A DNA stretch of 64,000 nt from Ruminococcus flavefaciens. GTDB lineage: Bacteria; Bacillota; Clostridia; Oscillospirales; Ruminococcaceae. Position numbers and translations under genes: made by a program. Position 1 is the stretch's first letter; every line of letters begins with the position of its first letter. Positions 25,904-34,564 of the stretch are shown piece by piece. Below the pieces are notes generated by a model. It searched no databases. It saw nothing but the letters and a program-made list of their open reading frames with translations, and was not told the origin of the DNA. The stretch lies in assembly GCA_023667045.1 (NCBI GenBank), contig JAMPAU010000007.1, positions 1 through 64,000 of the forward strand, written 5' to 3'.

Positions 25904-27250
25904 TTAACTAAGCAGATTGTTAAGTTCTTCTGAGGTTATCGGGAGGTCGTCGGCGGTGATTATTTCAAGGTCTACCATTTGTATGGCGAGAGCGTCTATA
26001 GGAGTGAGACCGTTTCCCCTGTCTACTACATCACCATTGAGAGCCTGTTCTTCAGTGAGTTTGTAGTTAGAGGGATTAGAGAGGCTCTGCATGATAAGTA
26101 CAGCGTCAGCTATGCTTACCTTGCCGTCGCAGTTAGTGTCGCCGAGTAATCCAGCGGTTGTATCTGTGGTTGATTCTTCGTCGAGTGCCACAAACTGATA
26201 ATTATATTTTTCGGCATATGTCTGTGCAGTAGAGCCGGTATAACCATATATTACAGTTTTTTCTTTATTACCGCCTAAAGATGTGCTAAACTCACATTCG
26301 GGATTTAATACGACTATTTTTTCAAGGCTTGAACATTTAAGAAAAGTGTTAGAACTTAAACTCATAACATTTTTTGGTATTGTTACTTCTTTAAGTGATT
26401 CACATTCAGAAAATGCATTAAATGGCACTTCTCTTAATTTATTAGAAAGCTTAACAGTTTCAAGATTTGAACATCTTAAGAATGTATTGTTTCCTAATGT
26501 CTTAACACTATCCGGCATATTAAAGTTAACAAAAGCTTGACAGTACTGGAATGCTCCCTCTTCAATGGTAGTTAAAGTATTCGGAAGTGTTATATCGGGA
26601 AGCTTTTCGCAACGACTGAATGCATAAGGTTTTATCTCTGTTATGCCGTCTGAAATTGATACATTTTCAAGATTGCTACAATTTGCAAATAAATAATCTG
26701 GTATTGAAGTTAAAGATGACGGAAATGATGCAGTTGTAAGTGAACTACAGCCACTAAAAGCTCCATATTCGACAGATTTAAGAGTTTCCGGAAATATCAT
26801 AGGAGTTGTAAGGTCTGTACAGTTTTCAAATGATTTTCTGCCTACTGTTTCAAGATTAGCAGGAATATTTATAGAAGTAAGTTTAGCACAGCCATTAAAT
26901 GCTTCATTTTCTATAGAAGTCACACTATTAGGGAGCGTTACTTTTTTCAGATATTTACAATTTTTAAATGAATTTGCACTAACATTTGTAATGCCGTCTT
27001 CAATAACGATTTCTGTTATAAAGTCTTTATCGTCTTTCCATGGTGCTCCAGACCAGCTATTAATCTCCATCATTTTGCCTGTACCGCTTATTGTAAGTAT
27101 ACCTGTTTCATCATCAAGCGACCATGTAGCCGGATTTTCTGTACTTTCTGCCATAGATACCACAGGAGCGACACTTTCCGGAATGACTGTCACACCAAAC
27201 GCAAGGCACACTGCCATGATTCCGGCTACTATTTTTCTTGATTTTTTCAT
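25904..27250 (-). CDS. Secreted BspA-type leucine-rich-repeat protein with C-terminal dockerin (paralogue B)
   Basis: 448 aa. Same design as the protein at 15480-16955: signal peptide differing in only a few residues, an N-terminal WSLDDETGILTISGTGKM module (the start of many BspA proteins), about nine LRR_5 units, GYTGSTAQTYAEKYNY, and an almost identical dockerin (DTNCDGKVSIADAV). The repeat regions of the two differ, so termini and upstream DNA look duplicated or converted while the presumed binding surface diverged. Likely a cellulosome-attached adhesion or scaffold accessory. GGAGGA ribosome site before ATG 27250; A16 tract upstream. Confidence 0.88.
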   Translation of the reverse strand: MKKSRKIVAGIMAVCLAFGVTVIPESVAPVVSMAESTENPATWSLDDETGILTISGTGKMMEINSWSGAPWKDDKDFITEIVIEDGITNVSANSFKNCKYLKKVTLPNSVTSIENEAFNGCAKLTSINIPANLETVGRKSFENCTDLTTPMIFPETLKSVEYGAFSGCSSLTTASFPSSLTSIPDYLFANCSNLENVSISDGITEIKPYAFSRCEKLPDITLPNTLTTIEEGAFQYCQAFVNFNMPDSVKTLGNNTFLRCSNLETVKLSNKLREVPFNAFSECESLKEVTIPKNVMSLSSNTFLKCSSLEKIVVLNPECEFSTSLGGNKEKTVIYGYTGSTAQTYAEKYNYQFVALDEESTTDTTAGLLGDTNCDGKVSIADAVLIMQSLSNPSNYKLTEEQALNGDVVDRGNGLTPIDALAIQMVDLEIITADDLPITSEELNNLLS

Positions 27251-27287
27251 GAAAATCCTCCTTAAATTTAAATGTTATCATTTTATC

Positions 27288-27303
27288 AAAAAAAAAAAAA
27301 AAA
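27288..27303 (-). repeat. A16 homopolymer tract upstream of LRR-dockerin gene B
   Basis: Sixteen A on the plus strand, with the same flanks as the tract before paralogue A (TTATCATTTTATC on one side, CTGCGTGACAGAATGATGAA on the other). It sits at the same place relative to GATAAAAT and the start codon. Confidence 0.75.
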
Positions 27304-27461
27304 CTGCGTGACAGAATGATGAAAACTGTGTGAAAATTTTCTTTTAACAGAATATATGCAGTCCATGAAATTAATTCCTTATAAAACACGTGACAAATCA
27401 GTAAAAATATAGTATAATAAGATTGCACAACTGCAAATATATAAGATTGGAGCGATTTATA

Positions 27462-29426
27462 ATGTCAAAGAAACCGTTTTACATTACCACACCGATATAT
27501 TACCCGTCCGGCAATCCGCATATCGGTCACTGCTATACTACAGTGGCGTGCGACTCTATAGCACGTTACAAGAGAATGCAGGGCTATGATGTGAAATTCC
27601 TCACAGGCACGGACGAACACGGTCTTAAAATCGAACAGAAAGCCGAAGAAAAAGGCGTTACTCCCAAAGAGTACGTTGACGAAATCGTTGACACTTTCAA
27701 AAAACTCTGGAAGTACATGAACATTGATTACGACCACTTTATAAGAACTACCGACGATTACCACGTTGAGACAGTACAGAATATCTTCAAGGAACTCTAT
27801 GACAAGGGCTATATCTACAAGGGCGAATATTCCGGCAAATACTGTACTCCGTGTGAGAGTTTCTGGACAGACTCACAGCTTGACGAAAACGGCTGTTGTC
27901 CGGAATGTCACAGACCGGTTGCTTTCGCAAAGGAGGAGGCTTATTTCTTTAAGATGTCGCCTTTTGCCGACAGAATAGAAAAACTCCTCACGGAAACAGA
28001 CTATCTTCAGCCTAAAACCCGTGCCGTTGAGCTTGTAAACAACTTCATAAAACCCGGTCTTGAGGACTTGTGCGTTTCAAGAACAACTTTCAAGTGGGGC
28101 ATTCCTGTTACTTTTGACGAAAAACACGTTGTATACGTATGGATTGACGCACTCTCAAACTATATATCTGCTCTCGGCTATAAAAACTCACGTCCGAATG
28201 AGTTTGATAAATACTGGTCTGCGGATATTCATATGGTCGCAAAGGATATTATGCGTTTCCATGCTATCATATGGCCCGCAATGCTCATGGCTCTTGATTT
28301 GCCGTTGCCTAAACACCTTGCCGTACACGGCTGGATTACTTTCAACGGTGAAAAGATGTCCAAATCACTCGGCAACGTCGTTGACCCGTTTGTACTCGGC
28401 GAACGTTACGGCTGTGACGCTATCAGATACCATATTCTTAGGGAAATGGCTCTCGGTGCTGACAGCTCATTCTCAAACGAAATCATGATTAACCGCATAA
28501 ATTCCGACCTCGCTAACGGTTTCGGCAATCTCGTTTCACGTACTGTAGCTATGGCGGACAAGTATTTCGGCGGTACGCTTCCGGCAGACCGTGAAGAAAC
28601 TGAACTTGATACGGAATTTAAAAACGTCGTAATTCAGACAGTAGCCGACGTTGACAGTGCTATGTCCGAGACTAAAATAAAACAGGCTCTTGAAAGTATT
28701 TTCAAGACAGTAGACCGTGCAAACAAGTATATCGACGAGACAGAACCTTGGAAACTCGGCAAGAGCGACGAAAACAAGCCACGTCTTGCAACTGTCCTTT
28801 ATAATCTGCTTGAAGCAATAAGAGTTGTTTCGGGACTTCTTTCACCTTTCATGCCGTCCACTATGCCTAAGGTATGGGAGCAGATTGGTGCTACCCCCGA
28901 CGACGTGACCTATGATAAACTCTCTGTTTTTGGAGTACTTCCGGAAAATGTAACCGTCCATAAGGGTGAAATACTTTTCCCACGTATAGACGTTGACAAG
29001 GAAATCGAAGAACTCAACAGCATTATCAAGGATAATATGGAAAAAGCACAGGCTAATCTCTCAGAATCCGAAAAGCCGGCTGAAAAAATCGAACTTCTGC
29101 CGGAAATTTCAATAGACGATTTCGCTAAAGTTGAAATCCGTGTAGCTAAAGTAATCTCATGCGAAAAAGTAAAGAAATCCAAGAAACTTCTCTGCTTACA
29201 GCTTGACGACGGCATGGGAGGCAGACAGGTTGTTTCCGGTATCGCCCAGTATTACAAGCCGGAAGACCTCATAGGCAAGAAAATTCAGCTTATAGCTAAC
29301 CTCAAACCTGCTAAACTCTGTGGCGTTGAGAGCAACGGCATGATTTGTGCGGCAGACCTCGCTGACGGTGGTTGTAAAGTACTTTTCGTTGACGACGACG
29401 TGCCGGTAGGTGCAAAAATAAGATAA
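27462..29426 (+). CDS. metG: Methionyl-tRNA synthetase
   Basis: 654 aa class I synthetase. HIGH motif as NPHIGHCYT near the N-terminus, zinc-knuckle CTPCESFW...CCPECHRP, KMSKS in GEKMSKSLGN, and a C-terminal EMAP/Trbp111-like tRNA-binding domain (about 545-654, IDDFAKVEIRVAKVISCEKV). Start ATG 27462 follows GGAG; an upstream in-frame ATG at 27423 lies right after a likely -10 (TATAAT at about 27413) and gives a non-conserved extension. Monocistronic, with a terminator at 29432-29460. Confidence 0.96.
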   Translation: MSKKPFYITTPIYYPSGNPHIGHCYTTVACDSIARYKRMQGYDVKFLTGTDEHGLKIEQKAEEKGVTPKEYVDEIVDTFKKLWKYMNIDYDHFIRTTDDYHVETVQNIFKELYDKGYIYKGEYSGKYCTPCESFWTDSQLDENGCCPECHRPVAFAKEEAYFFKMSPFADRIEKLLTETDYLQPKTRAVELVNNFIKPGLEDLCVSRTTFKWGIPVTFDEKHVVYVWIDALSNYISALGYKNSRPNEFDKYWSADIHMVAKDIMRFHAIIWPAMLMALDLPLPKHLAVHGWITFNGEKMSKSLGNVVDPFVLGERYGCDAIRYHILREMALGADSSFSNEIMINRINSDLANGFGNLVSRTVAMADKYFGGTLPADREETELDTEFKNVVIQTVADVDSAMSETKIKQALESIFKTVDRANKYIDETEPWKLGKSDENKPRLATVLYNLLEAIRVVSGLLSPFMPSTMPKVWEQIGATPDDVTYDKLSVFGVLPENVTVHKGEILFPRIDVDKEIEELNSIIKDNMEKAQANLSESEKPAEKIELLPEISIDDFAKVEIRVAKVISCEKVKKSKKLLCLQLDDGMGGRQVVSGIAQYYKPEDLIGKKIQLIANLKPAKLCGVESNGMICAADLADGGCKVLFVDDDVPVGAKIR

Positions 29427-29431
29427 AAAAT

Positions 29432-29460
29432 AAAGGGACGGCTTATACCGTCCCTTTTTC
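29432..29460. terminator. Bidirectional terminator between metG and the LRR lipoprotein gene
   Basis: GGGACGG (29435-29441), loop CTTATA, CCGTCCC (29448-29454) with A and T runs outside. The stop codon of the convergent LRR gene (29443-29445) lies in the loop, so the last codons of that gene form one arm of the hairpin. Confidence 0.9.
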
Positions 29461-30414
29461 AATAATCAGAGGAGAAACCATATTCAATTCCGAACATTTG
29501 AATACATCATCACCAATATATTCAACACTTTCTGGCAACGTAAGTTTATCTTTAAGTTTTTTACACTGAAAAAACGCATAATCATCAATAGTTTTAAGAT
29601 TTTCCGGAATATTTATTCTTTCCAGATTCGGACAACATGAAAATGCACATACGCCGATACTCTCAACGCTTTCGAGAAGTGTCACCGAAATAAGTCCCTC
29701 ATTGTCATCAACAAACCTGTCAAATGCACTGTCGCCGATTTTCGTCACGCCGTCCGGCACTACTACATCACCAGTACATTTAGAACCGTCAATTAAAATG
29801 TTATTGATAATCAAAGGTTCATTTTGTTTCATTTTTTCTTCTGACAGTGCAGTATCTTTAAAAGGATTCTGACCGAAATCAGTTAAATTTTCCGGAACAG
29901 TCACGTCTTTAAGACTTACACAGCCGTCAAAAGCGAGTGTTTCAATAGTCTGTACGCTGTCGGGGATTACTATGTCTCTAAGACCCGTACAGCCACTGAA
30001 CGTAGCATAACGAATAACTGTTACATTTTCAGGTATATTGACTTTCGTCAATGAACCGCAGAAACAAAACGCACTCTTTCCTATATCTGTCACACTGTCC
30101 GGAATAACAACTTCTGTTATATGTGAACAGCTATTAAATGCCTGCTCACCTATATTTGTCACGCCGTCCTCAATAACCACTCTTTCAATATTATTTCTAT
30201 AATCAAACCATTCAGCAGGATTACCGAGAACATTGTTATAAGATGCCATTTCACCTGTACCGCTTATTGTAAGTGTTCCGTCGTCGTCAAGTTTCCATTT
30301 GACATTATGTTTATTTTCCTCAGCACCGCAGTAACCGGAGTTTGCACACGACACAAGGCTTAAAACACATAAACCCATAAATGCACATAACAGAATTTTC
30401 TTTATTATTTTCAT
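29443..30414 (-). CDS. LRR (BspA-type) lipoprotein without dockerin
   Basis: 323 aa. Lipobox CVLSLVSCANSG gives a membrane-anchored protein. It begins with the same WKLDDDGTLTISGTGEM module as LRR paralogue B, followed by about nine LRR_5 repeats (AFNSCSHITEVVIPDSVTDI pattern). There is no dockerin; the protein stops at EKGTV inside the terminator hairpin. It may be a lipid-anchored cousin of the dockerin-bearing LRR proteins. Promoter at 30440-30468. Confidence 0.82.
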   Translation of the reverse strand: MKIIKKILLCAFMGLCVLSLVSCANSGYCGAEENKHNVKWKLDDDGTLTISGTGEMASYNNVLGNPAEWFDYRNNIERVVIEDGVTNIGEQAFNSCSHITEVVIPDSVTDIGKSAFCFCGSLTKVNIPENVTVIRYATFSGCTGLRDIVIPDSVQTIETLAFDGCVSLKDVTVPENLTDFGQNPFKDTALSEEKMKQNEPLIINNILIDGSKCTGDVVVPDGVTKIGDSAFDRFVDDNEGLISVTLLESVESIGVCAFSCCPNLERINIPENLKTIDDYAFFQCKKLKDKLTLPESVEYIGDDVFKCSELNMVSPLIIEKGTV

Positions 30415-30439
30415 ACAAAAACCCCTTTCTTTATATACA

Positions 30440-30468
30440 ATTATAGCATTGTTTTATTTTCGTGTCAA
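30440..30468 (-). promoter_or_regulatory. Promoter of the LRR lipoprotein gene
   Basis: Minus strand: exact TTGACA (30468-30463) and exact TATAAT (30445-30440), 17-base spacing, downstream of the htpG terminator. Confidence 0.85.
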
Positions 30469-30471
30469 TAA

Positions 30472-30500
30472 AAATCCGCCGTACAGTGTACAGCGGATTT
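30472..30500 (-). terminator. Terminator after htpG
   Basis: AAATCCGC-loop-GCGGATTT hairpin just beyond the htpG stop codon (30507-30509). Confidence 0.82.
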
Positions 30501-30506
30501 ATAATA

Positions 30507-32411
30507 TTACATAAGTTCGCAGATGAGGTTGGAGAACTCAACAGGGTTTTCGATGTCCATACCCTCAATGAGCAGTGCCTGACTGTAAAGGAGCTTTGCA
30601 TACTTGCCGAGCTTGTCCTTGTCGCCGGAAGTGCTTATTGACTGGAGCTTGCCGAAAATCTCATGCTCCGGATTTATTTCAAGCACACGCTGTGCAGAAA
30701 TTTTCTGACCGTTTGGCATTGAGTTAAGGACTTTTTCCATTTCAAGTGAAATTTCGCCCTCGCTTGTAAGGCATACAGGGTGAGACTTAAGTCTCTGTGA
30801 GAGTATAACCTTTGCAACCTTGCCGTCAAGAGCCTCTGCCAGTTCTTTGAGGAGGTCGGCGTTTTCTTCTTCCTTAGCCTTGATTTCCTCCTGCTTTTCG
30901 GTATTTTCAAGACCTAAATCGTCAGCGGAAACTGACTTAAATTCCTTGTCCTTGTACTTGATAAGAGTTTTTACAGCGAACTCATCAATATTGTCTGTAA
31001 GGTAAAGAATTTCATAGCCGTTATCCTTGACAAGTTCAGTCTGCGGTAACTGTTCGATTCTTTCTATGCTCTCGCCTGTTGCATAGTAAATGAATTTCTG
31101 TTCCTCACGCATACCGGAAACGTATTCTTCGAGAGTTACAAGTTTCTTTTCCTTTGAGGACGTGAACATAAGCAAATCCTGTAATTTTTCCTTGTTCATG
31201 CCGTAATCGCTGTAAATGCCGTATTTAAGCTGTAAGCCGAATGCTTTCCAGAACTCCTCATATTTTTCACGGTCGTTTCTGAGCATTTTTTTGAGTTCAG
31301 AGCTGATAGTCTTTTCAATGCTCTTTGCAATAACTTTAAGCTGTCTGTCGTGCTGGAGCATCTCACGGGAAATATTCAGCGAGAGGTCTTCCGAATCAAC
31401 AAGACCCTTTACAAAGCTGAAATAATCCGGCAGTAAGTCTGCACACTTGTCCATGATGAGAACTCCATTGGAATAAAGCTGTAAACCCTTTTCGTATTCC
31501 TTTGAATAGAAGTCGAAAGGAGCTTTTGCCGGAATATAAAGCAGTGCATTGTAGTTAGCGTTGCCCTCGTTCTTTACGTGTGCATAGCGGAGTGGCTCGC
31601 TGTAATCATAGAACTTTTCTGTATAGAAATGTTTATAGTCTTCTTCTTTGAGTTCAGACTTGTTTTTCTTCCAGAGAGGTGTCATGCTGTTGAGAGTTTC
31701 AACCTCAATATATTCTTCATATTCGGGTGTTTTTCCTGCCTCTTTGTCCTCGTCGGACATCTCAACAGGTCTGCTGTGTTGCATTTCCATTTTTACAGGG
31801 AAACGTATATAATCAGAATATTTCTTTATCAGTGACTTGATTCTGTACTGGTCAAGGAAATCTGAATAGTTTTCATCTTCTGTATCTTCAAGAAGTTCAA
31901 GGATAATTTCAGTACCTGCACTTTCCTTGTCGGCTTCTGTAATTGTGTAGCCGTCCACGCCCTCGGACTCCCACTGATAAGCCTTGTCACTGCCGTAAGC
32001 CTTAGAGATTACGGTAACTTTCTTTGCAACCATGAAAGCCGAATAGAAACCAACGCCGAACTGTCCGATAATCTGACTTTCCTCGTCGAGCTTGTTTTCT
32101 GACTTGAATTTAAAAGAACCGCTGTTAGCGATAGTACCGAGATTATTTTCAAGTTCTTCTTCGGTCATGCCTATGCCGTTGTCGATAATTTTAATAGTGC
32201 GTGAATCCTTGTCGGCTGAAATCCATATAGCGAAATCTTCCTTGCTGAGACCTACTTTATCGTCCGTAAGCGACTTGAAATAAAGCTTGTCAATAGCGTC
32301 GCTTGCATTGGAGATAAGCTCTCTGAGGAAAATTTCCTTGTGCGTATAAATTGAATGAATCATCATTTCAAGCAGTCTCTTAGATTCTGCTTTAAATTGT
32401 TTAGTTTCCAT
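30507..32411 (-). CDS. htpG: Molecular chaperone HtpG (Hsp90)
   Basis: 634 aa, the normal length. N-terminal GHKL ATPase domain with [27 protein letters not shown] and [13 protein letters not shown]; middle domain with [14 protein letters not shown]-terminal dimerisation domain. Start ATG 32411 ([20 protein letters not shown]) is set by homology and a GGGAG site. The longer in-frame extension to 32546 would run through the CIRCE operator and promoter and is not coding. Heat-shock expression through HrcA is predicted. Confidence 0.96.
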   Translation of the reverse strand: METKQFKAESKRLLEMMIHSIYTHKEIFLRELISNASDAIDKLYFKSLTDDKVGLSKEDFAIWISADKDSRTIKIIDNGIGMTEEELENNLGTIANSGSFKFKSENKLDEESQIIGQFGVGFYSAFMVAKKVTVISKAYGSDKAYQWESEGVDGYTITEADKESAGTEIILELLEDTEDENYSDFLDQYRIKSLIKKYSDYIRFPVKMEMQHSRPVEMSDEDKEAGKTPEYEEYIEVETLNSMTPLWKKNKSELKEEDYKHFYTEKFYDYSEPLRYAHVKNEGNANYNALLYIPAKAPFDFYSKEYEKGLQLYSNGVLIMDKCADLLPDYFSFVKGLVDSEDLSLNISREMLQHDRQLKVIAKSIEKTISSELKKMLRNDREKYEEFWKAFGLQLKYGIYSDYGMNKEKLQDLLMFTSSKEKKLVTLEEYVSGMREEQKFIYYATGESIERIEQLPQTELVKDNGYEILYLTDNIDEFAVKTLIKYKDKEFKSVSADDLGLENTEKQEEIKAKEEENADLLKELAEALDGKVAKVILSQRLKSHPVCLTSEGEISLEMEKVLNSMPNGQKISAQRVLEINPEHEIFGKLQSISTSGDKDKLGKYAKLLYSQALLIEGMDIENPVEFSNLICELM

Positions 32412-32434
32412 AAAAAACATCTCCCGATAATATT

Positions 32435-32461
32435 TTAGCACTCTCCCTCTCTGAGTGCTAA
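32435..32461. promoter_or_regulatory. CIRCE operator (HrcA site) of htpG
   Basis: TTAGCACTC (32435-32443), nine-base spacer, GAGTGCTAA (32453-32461): a perfect match to the CIRCE inverted repeat. It sits between the htpG promoter and ribosome site, so HrcA would block initiation until heat shock. Confidence 0.97.
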
Positions 32462-32465
32462 AAAC

Positions 32466-32495
32466 AGTATATAACTTTTTCATATTCAAAGTCAA
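32466..32495 (-). promoter_or_regulatory. Promoter of htpG
   Basis: Minus strand TTGACT (32495-32490) and TATACT (32471-32466), 18-base spacer. Its start point would fall at the edge of the CIRCE element. Confidence 0.78.
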
Positions 32496-32556
32496 GTATT
32501 CTGAGAAAATATTTACAATTTGTTCATAATTACATAAATTATTCACTAAAAACCTA

Positions 32557-32585
32557 TTGACATAAAGTCAGAAAAAGTATATAAT
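32557..32585 (+). promoter_or_regulatory. Consensus promoter of rny
   Basis: TTGACA (32557-32562) and TATAAT (32580-32585), 17-base spacing, about 305 bases before the RNase Y start codon. Confidence 0.8.
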
Positions 32586-32591
32586 TATTAT

Positions 32592-32896
32592 GTTGTATTT
32601 ATTTGCAGAATATTACTTCAGGCAGTATGTGCAGCTTTGTTTTAAATCATTACTGACAGCGGTTATTTCCATAAAGATATAAAGGAATTTTTCCGTGCCG
32701 GTACTTTTGCTATTATGTACAGAGAGTTATTTTCTGTACGGTTATGTTTTTCGGGTCTGAATATTTATATTTAGGCTCTTAGTAAATATATTTTGACAAA
32801 TGAATAAAATAATGCGGCATTTACCGCCTTTAAGTAGTAATCAGATTTATGATACAAGATTATTAATCAATTTATTTAAAGGAGGTAATGCACTGT
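32592..32896 (+). other. Long untranslated leader of rny
   Basis: No open frame of note and no neighbour accounts for this 305-base stretch. Visible structure: a TGTACAGA...TCTGTACG inverted repeat at about 32717-32741 and a small GCGG-CATTTA-CCGC hairpin at about 32813-32826. A second TTGACA at 32793-32798 has no convincing -10, so a shorter leader is possible. No known riboswitch was recognised. Confidence 0.5.
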
Positions 32897-34486
32897 ATGA
32901 ACTTGACTCTTTCTATTGTCCTTATTATTGTAGCACTCGCTGTGGGTGCTGTTGTTGCTGGTGTTATCGTAAACAGCAAGGCTTACCAGAAGGGCGTTAA
33001 CGCAGGTATCGAACAGCGTAAACAACAAGCAGAATCTATAACGGGGTCAGCCGAAAAACAGGCAGAACGCATAATAGAAGACGCTGAAAAAGACGCTGAA
33101 AATAAAAAGAAAAGTGCGTTAGTTGAGGCTAAGGACGAAATACACAAGCTCCGCAATGAAGCGGATAAAGAAATCAAGGAACGCAGAGCAGAGCTGTCCC
33201 GTCAGGAAAGACGTGTACAGCAAAAAGAGGAAAATCTTGACAGGAAAACCGATAACCTTGAAAAGAAAGAAGATACTCTTAATCAAAAGATAAAGTCCGC
33301 TGACGAAAAACTTAAAGAAGCTGAAACTATCAAGAAAAGTCAGATGGACGTGCTTGAAAGAATCTCTGAATTTACAAGGGAACAGGCTAAGGAATACATA
33401 ATTTCTAAACTTGAAGATGACCTCATTCACGAAAAAGCCGTAAAGGTTGCCGCCTATGAACAGCAAATCAAAGACGAATGTCAGGAAAAGGCAAGAAGCT
33501 ACATCTCCCTTGCAATCGCTAAAGTTGCCTCAGACCAAGTCTCTGAAACTGCTGTATCTGTTGTACCGCTCCCCAATGACGAAATGAAAGGCAGAATCAT
33601 CGGACGTGAGGGACGTAATATACGTACTCTTGAAACTCTCACTGGAGTTGACCTCATTATAGATGATACCCCAGAGGCTATCACTCTCTCGTGCTTTGAC
33701 CAAGTACGCCGTGAAGTCGCAAGAATAGCCCTTGAAAAGCTTATCGCCGACGGTCGTATACACCCCACCCGCATTGAAGAAATGGTAGACAAGGCAAGGC
33801 GTGAAGTTGAATACCGCATAAAGCAGGAGGGCGAACGTGCGGTTATTGAAACTAACGTACACGGCATAAACCACGAACTTATAAAGCTCATCGGAAGACT
33901 TAAATTCCGCACAAGCTACAGGCAGAATGTTCTTGACCACTCAATTGAAGTTGCAAAACTCTGTGGAGTTCTCGCATCTGAACTCGGAGTAGACGCTAAT
34001 ATGGCAAGGCGTGCCGGTCTTCTCCACGATATAGGCAAGGCTCTTACCGCTGAAATCGAAGGCTCGCACGTTCAGATAGGCGTTGACGTTTGTAAAAAAT
34101 ACAATGAAAGCCCTGTCGTTATTCATGCTGTAGAGGCTCACCACAATGACGTTGAACCTAAAACAGTAATAGCCTGTATCGTACAGGCAGCCGACGCTAT
34201 CTCAGCCGCAAGACCTGCCGCAAGAAGCGAAAATTACGAAAGTTATATTAAGAGACTTCAGAAACTTGAAGAAATCTGCACATCTTATAACGGTGTTGAA
34301 AAATGCTTTGCTGTTCAGGCAGGACGTGAAGTCAGAATTATGGTTGTTCCGGAAGTCATCAACGATGAAAAAATGGTACTCGTTGCAAGACAGATTGCCC
34401 AGAGGATTGAATCTGAAATGGATTATCCCGGTCAAATCAAGGTCAATCTCATTCGTGAAAGCAGAGTTACTGATTACGCCAAATAA
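32897..34486 (+). CDS. rny: Ribonuclease Y
   Basis: 529-aa membrane-anchored endoribonuclease that starts mRNA decay. N-terminal transmembrane helix ([21 protein letters not shown]), long Lys/Glu coiled coil (about 35-200), KH domain with [15 protein letters not shown], then an HD domain with [12 protein letters not shown] and HAVEAHHND as metal ligands, and a C-terminal conserved tail. Start taken at ATG 32897, eleven bases after GGAGG; ATG 32888 is only two bases from it. A terminator follows at 34492-34522. Confidence 0.95.
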   Translation: MNLTLSIVLIIVALAVGAVVAGVIVNSKAYQKGVNAGIEQRKQQAESITGSAEKQAERIIEDAEKDAENKKKSALVEAKDEIHKLRNEADKEIKERRAELSRQERRVQQKEENLDRKTDNLEKKEDTLNQKIKSADEKLKEAETIKKSQMDVLERISEFTREQAKEYIISKLEDDLIHEKAVKVAAYEQQIKDECQEKARSYISLAIAKVASDQVSETAVSVVPLPNDEMKGRIIGREGRNIRTLETLTGVDLIIDDTPEAITLSCFDQVRREVARIALEKLIADGRIHPTRIEEMVDKARREVEYRIKQEGERAVIETNVHGINHELIKLIGRLKFRTSYRQNVLDHSIEVAKLCGVLASELGVDANMARRAGLLHDIGKALTAEIEGSHVQIGVDVCKKYNESPVVIHAVEAHHNDVEPKTVIACIVQAADAISAARPAARSENYESYIKRLQKLEEICTSYNGVEKCFAVQAGREVRIMVVPEVINDEKMVLVARQIAQRIESEMDYPGQIKVNLIRESRVTDYAK

Positions 34487-34491
34487 TCCAG

Positions 34492-34522
34492 TGCGGACGG
34501 TATTCCCCCGTCCGCATTTTTC
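34492..34522 (+). terminator. Terminator after rny
   Basis: TGCGGACGG-TATTCCC-CCGTCCGCA stem-loop plus a T-rich tail, six bases after the stop. Confidence 0.92.
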
Positions 34523-34564
34523 ATAATCAGAATATCATATATTTATACAAAAGGAGATGTTAAC

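Noticed and set aside
15480-27250. Insertion sequence explaining the duplicated LRR gene ends
   Set aside because: No transposase, terminal inverted repeats or target-site duplication were found at either copy; duplication or gene conversion is simpler.
32412-32546. N-terminal extension of htpG
   Set aside because: It would translate the CIRCE operator and promoter; Hsp90 homology begins at ATG 32411.
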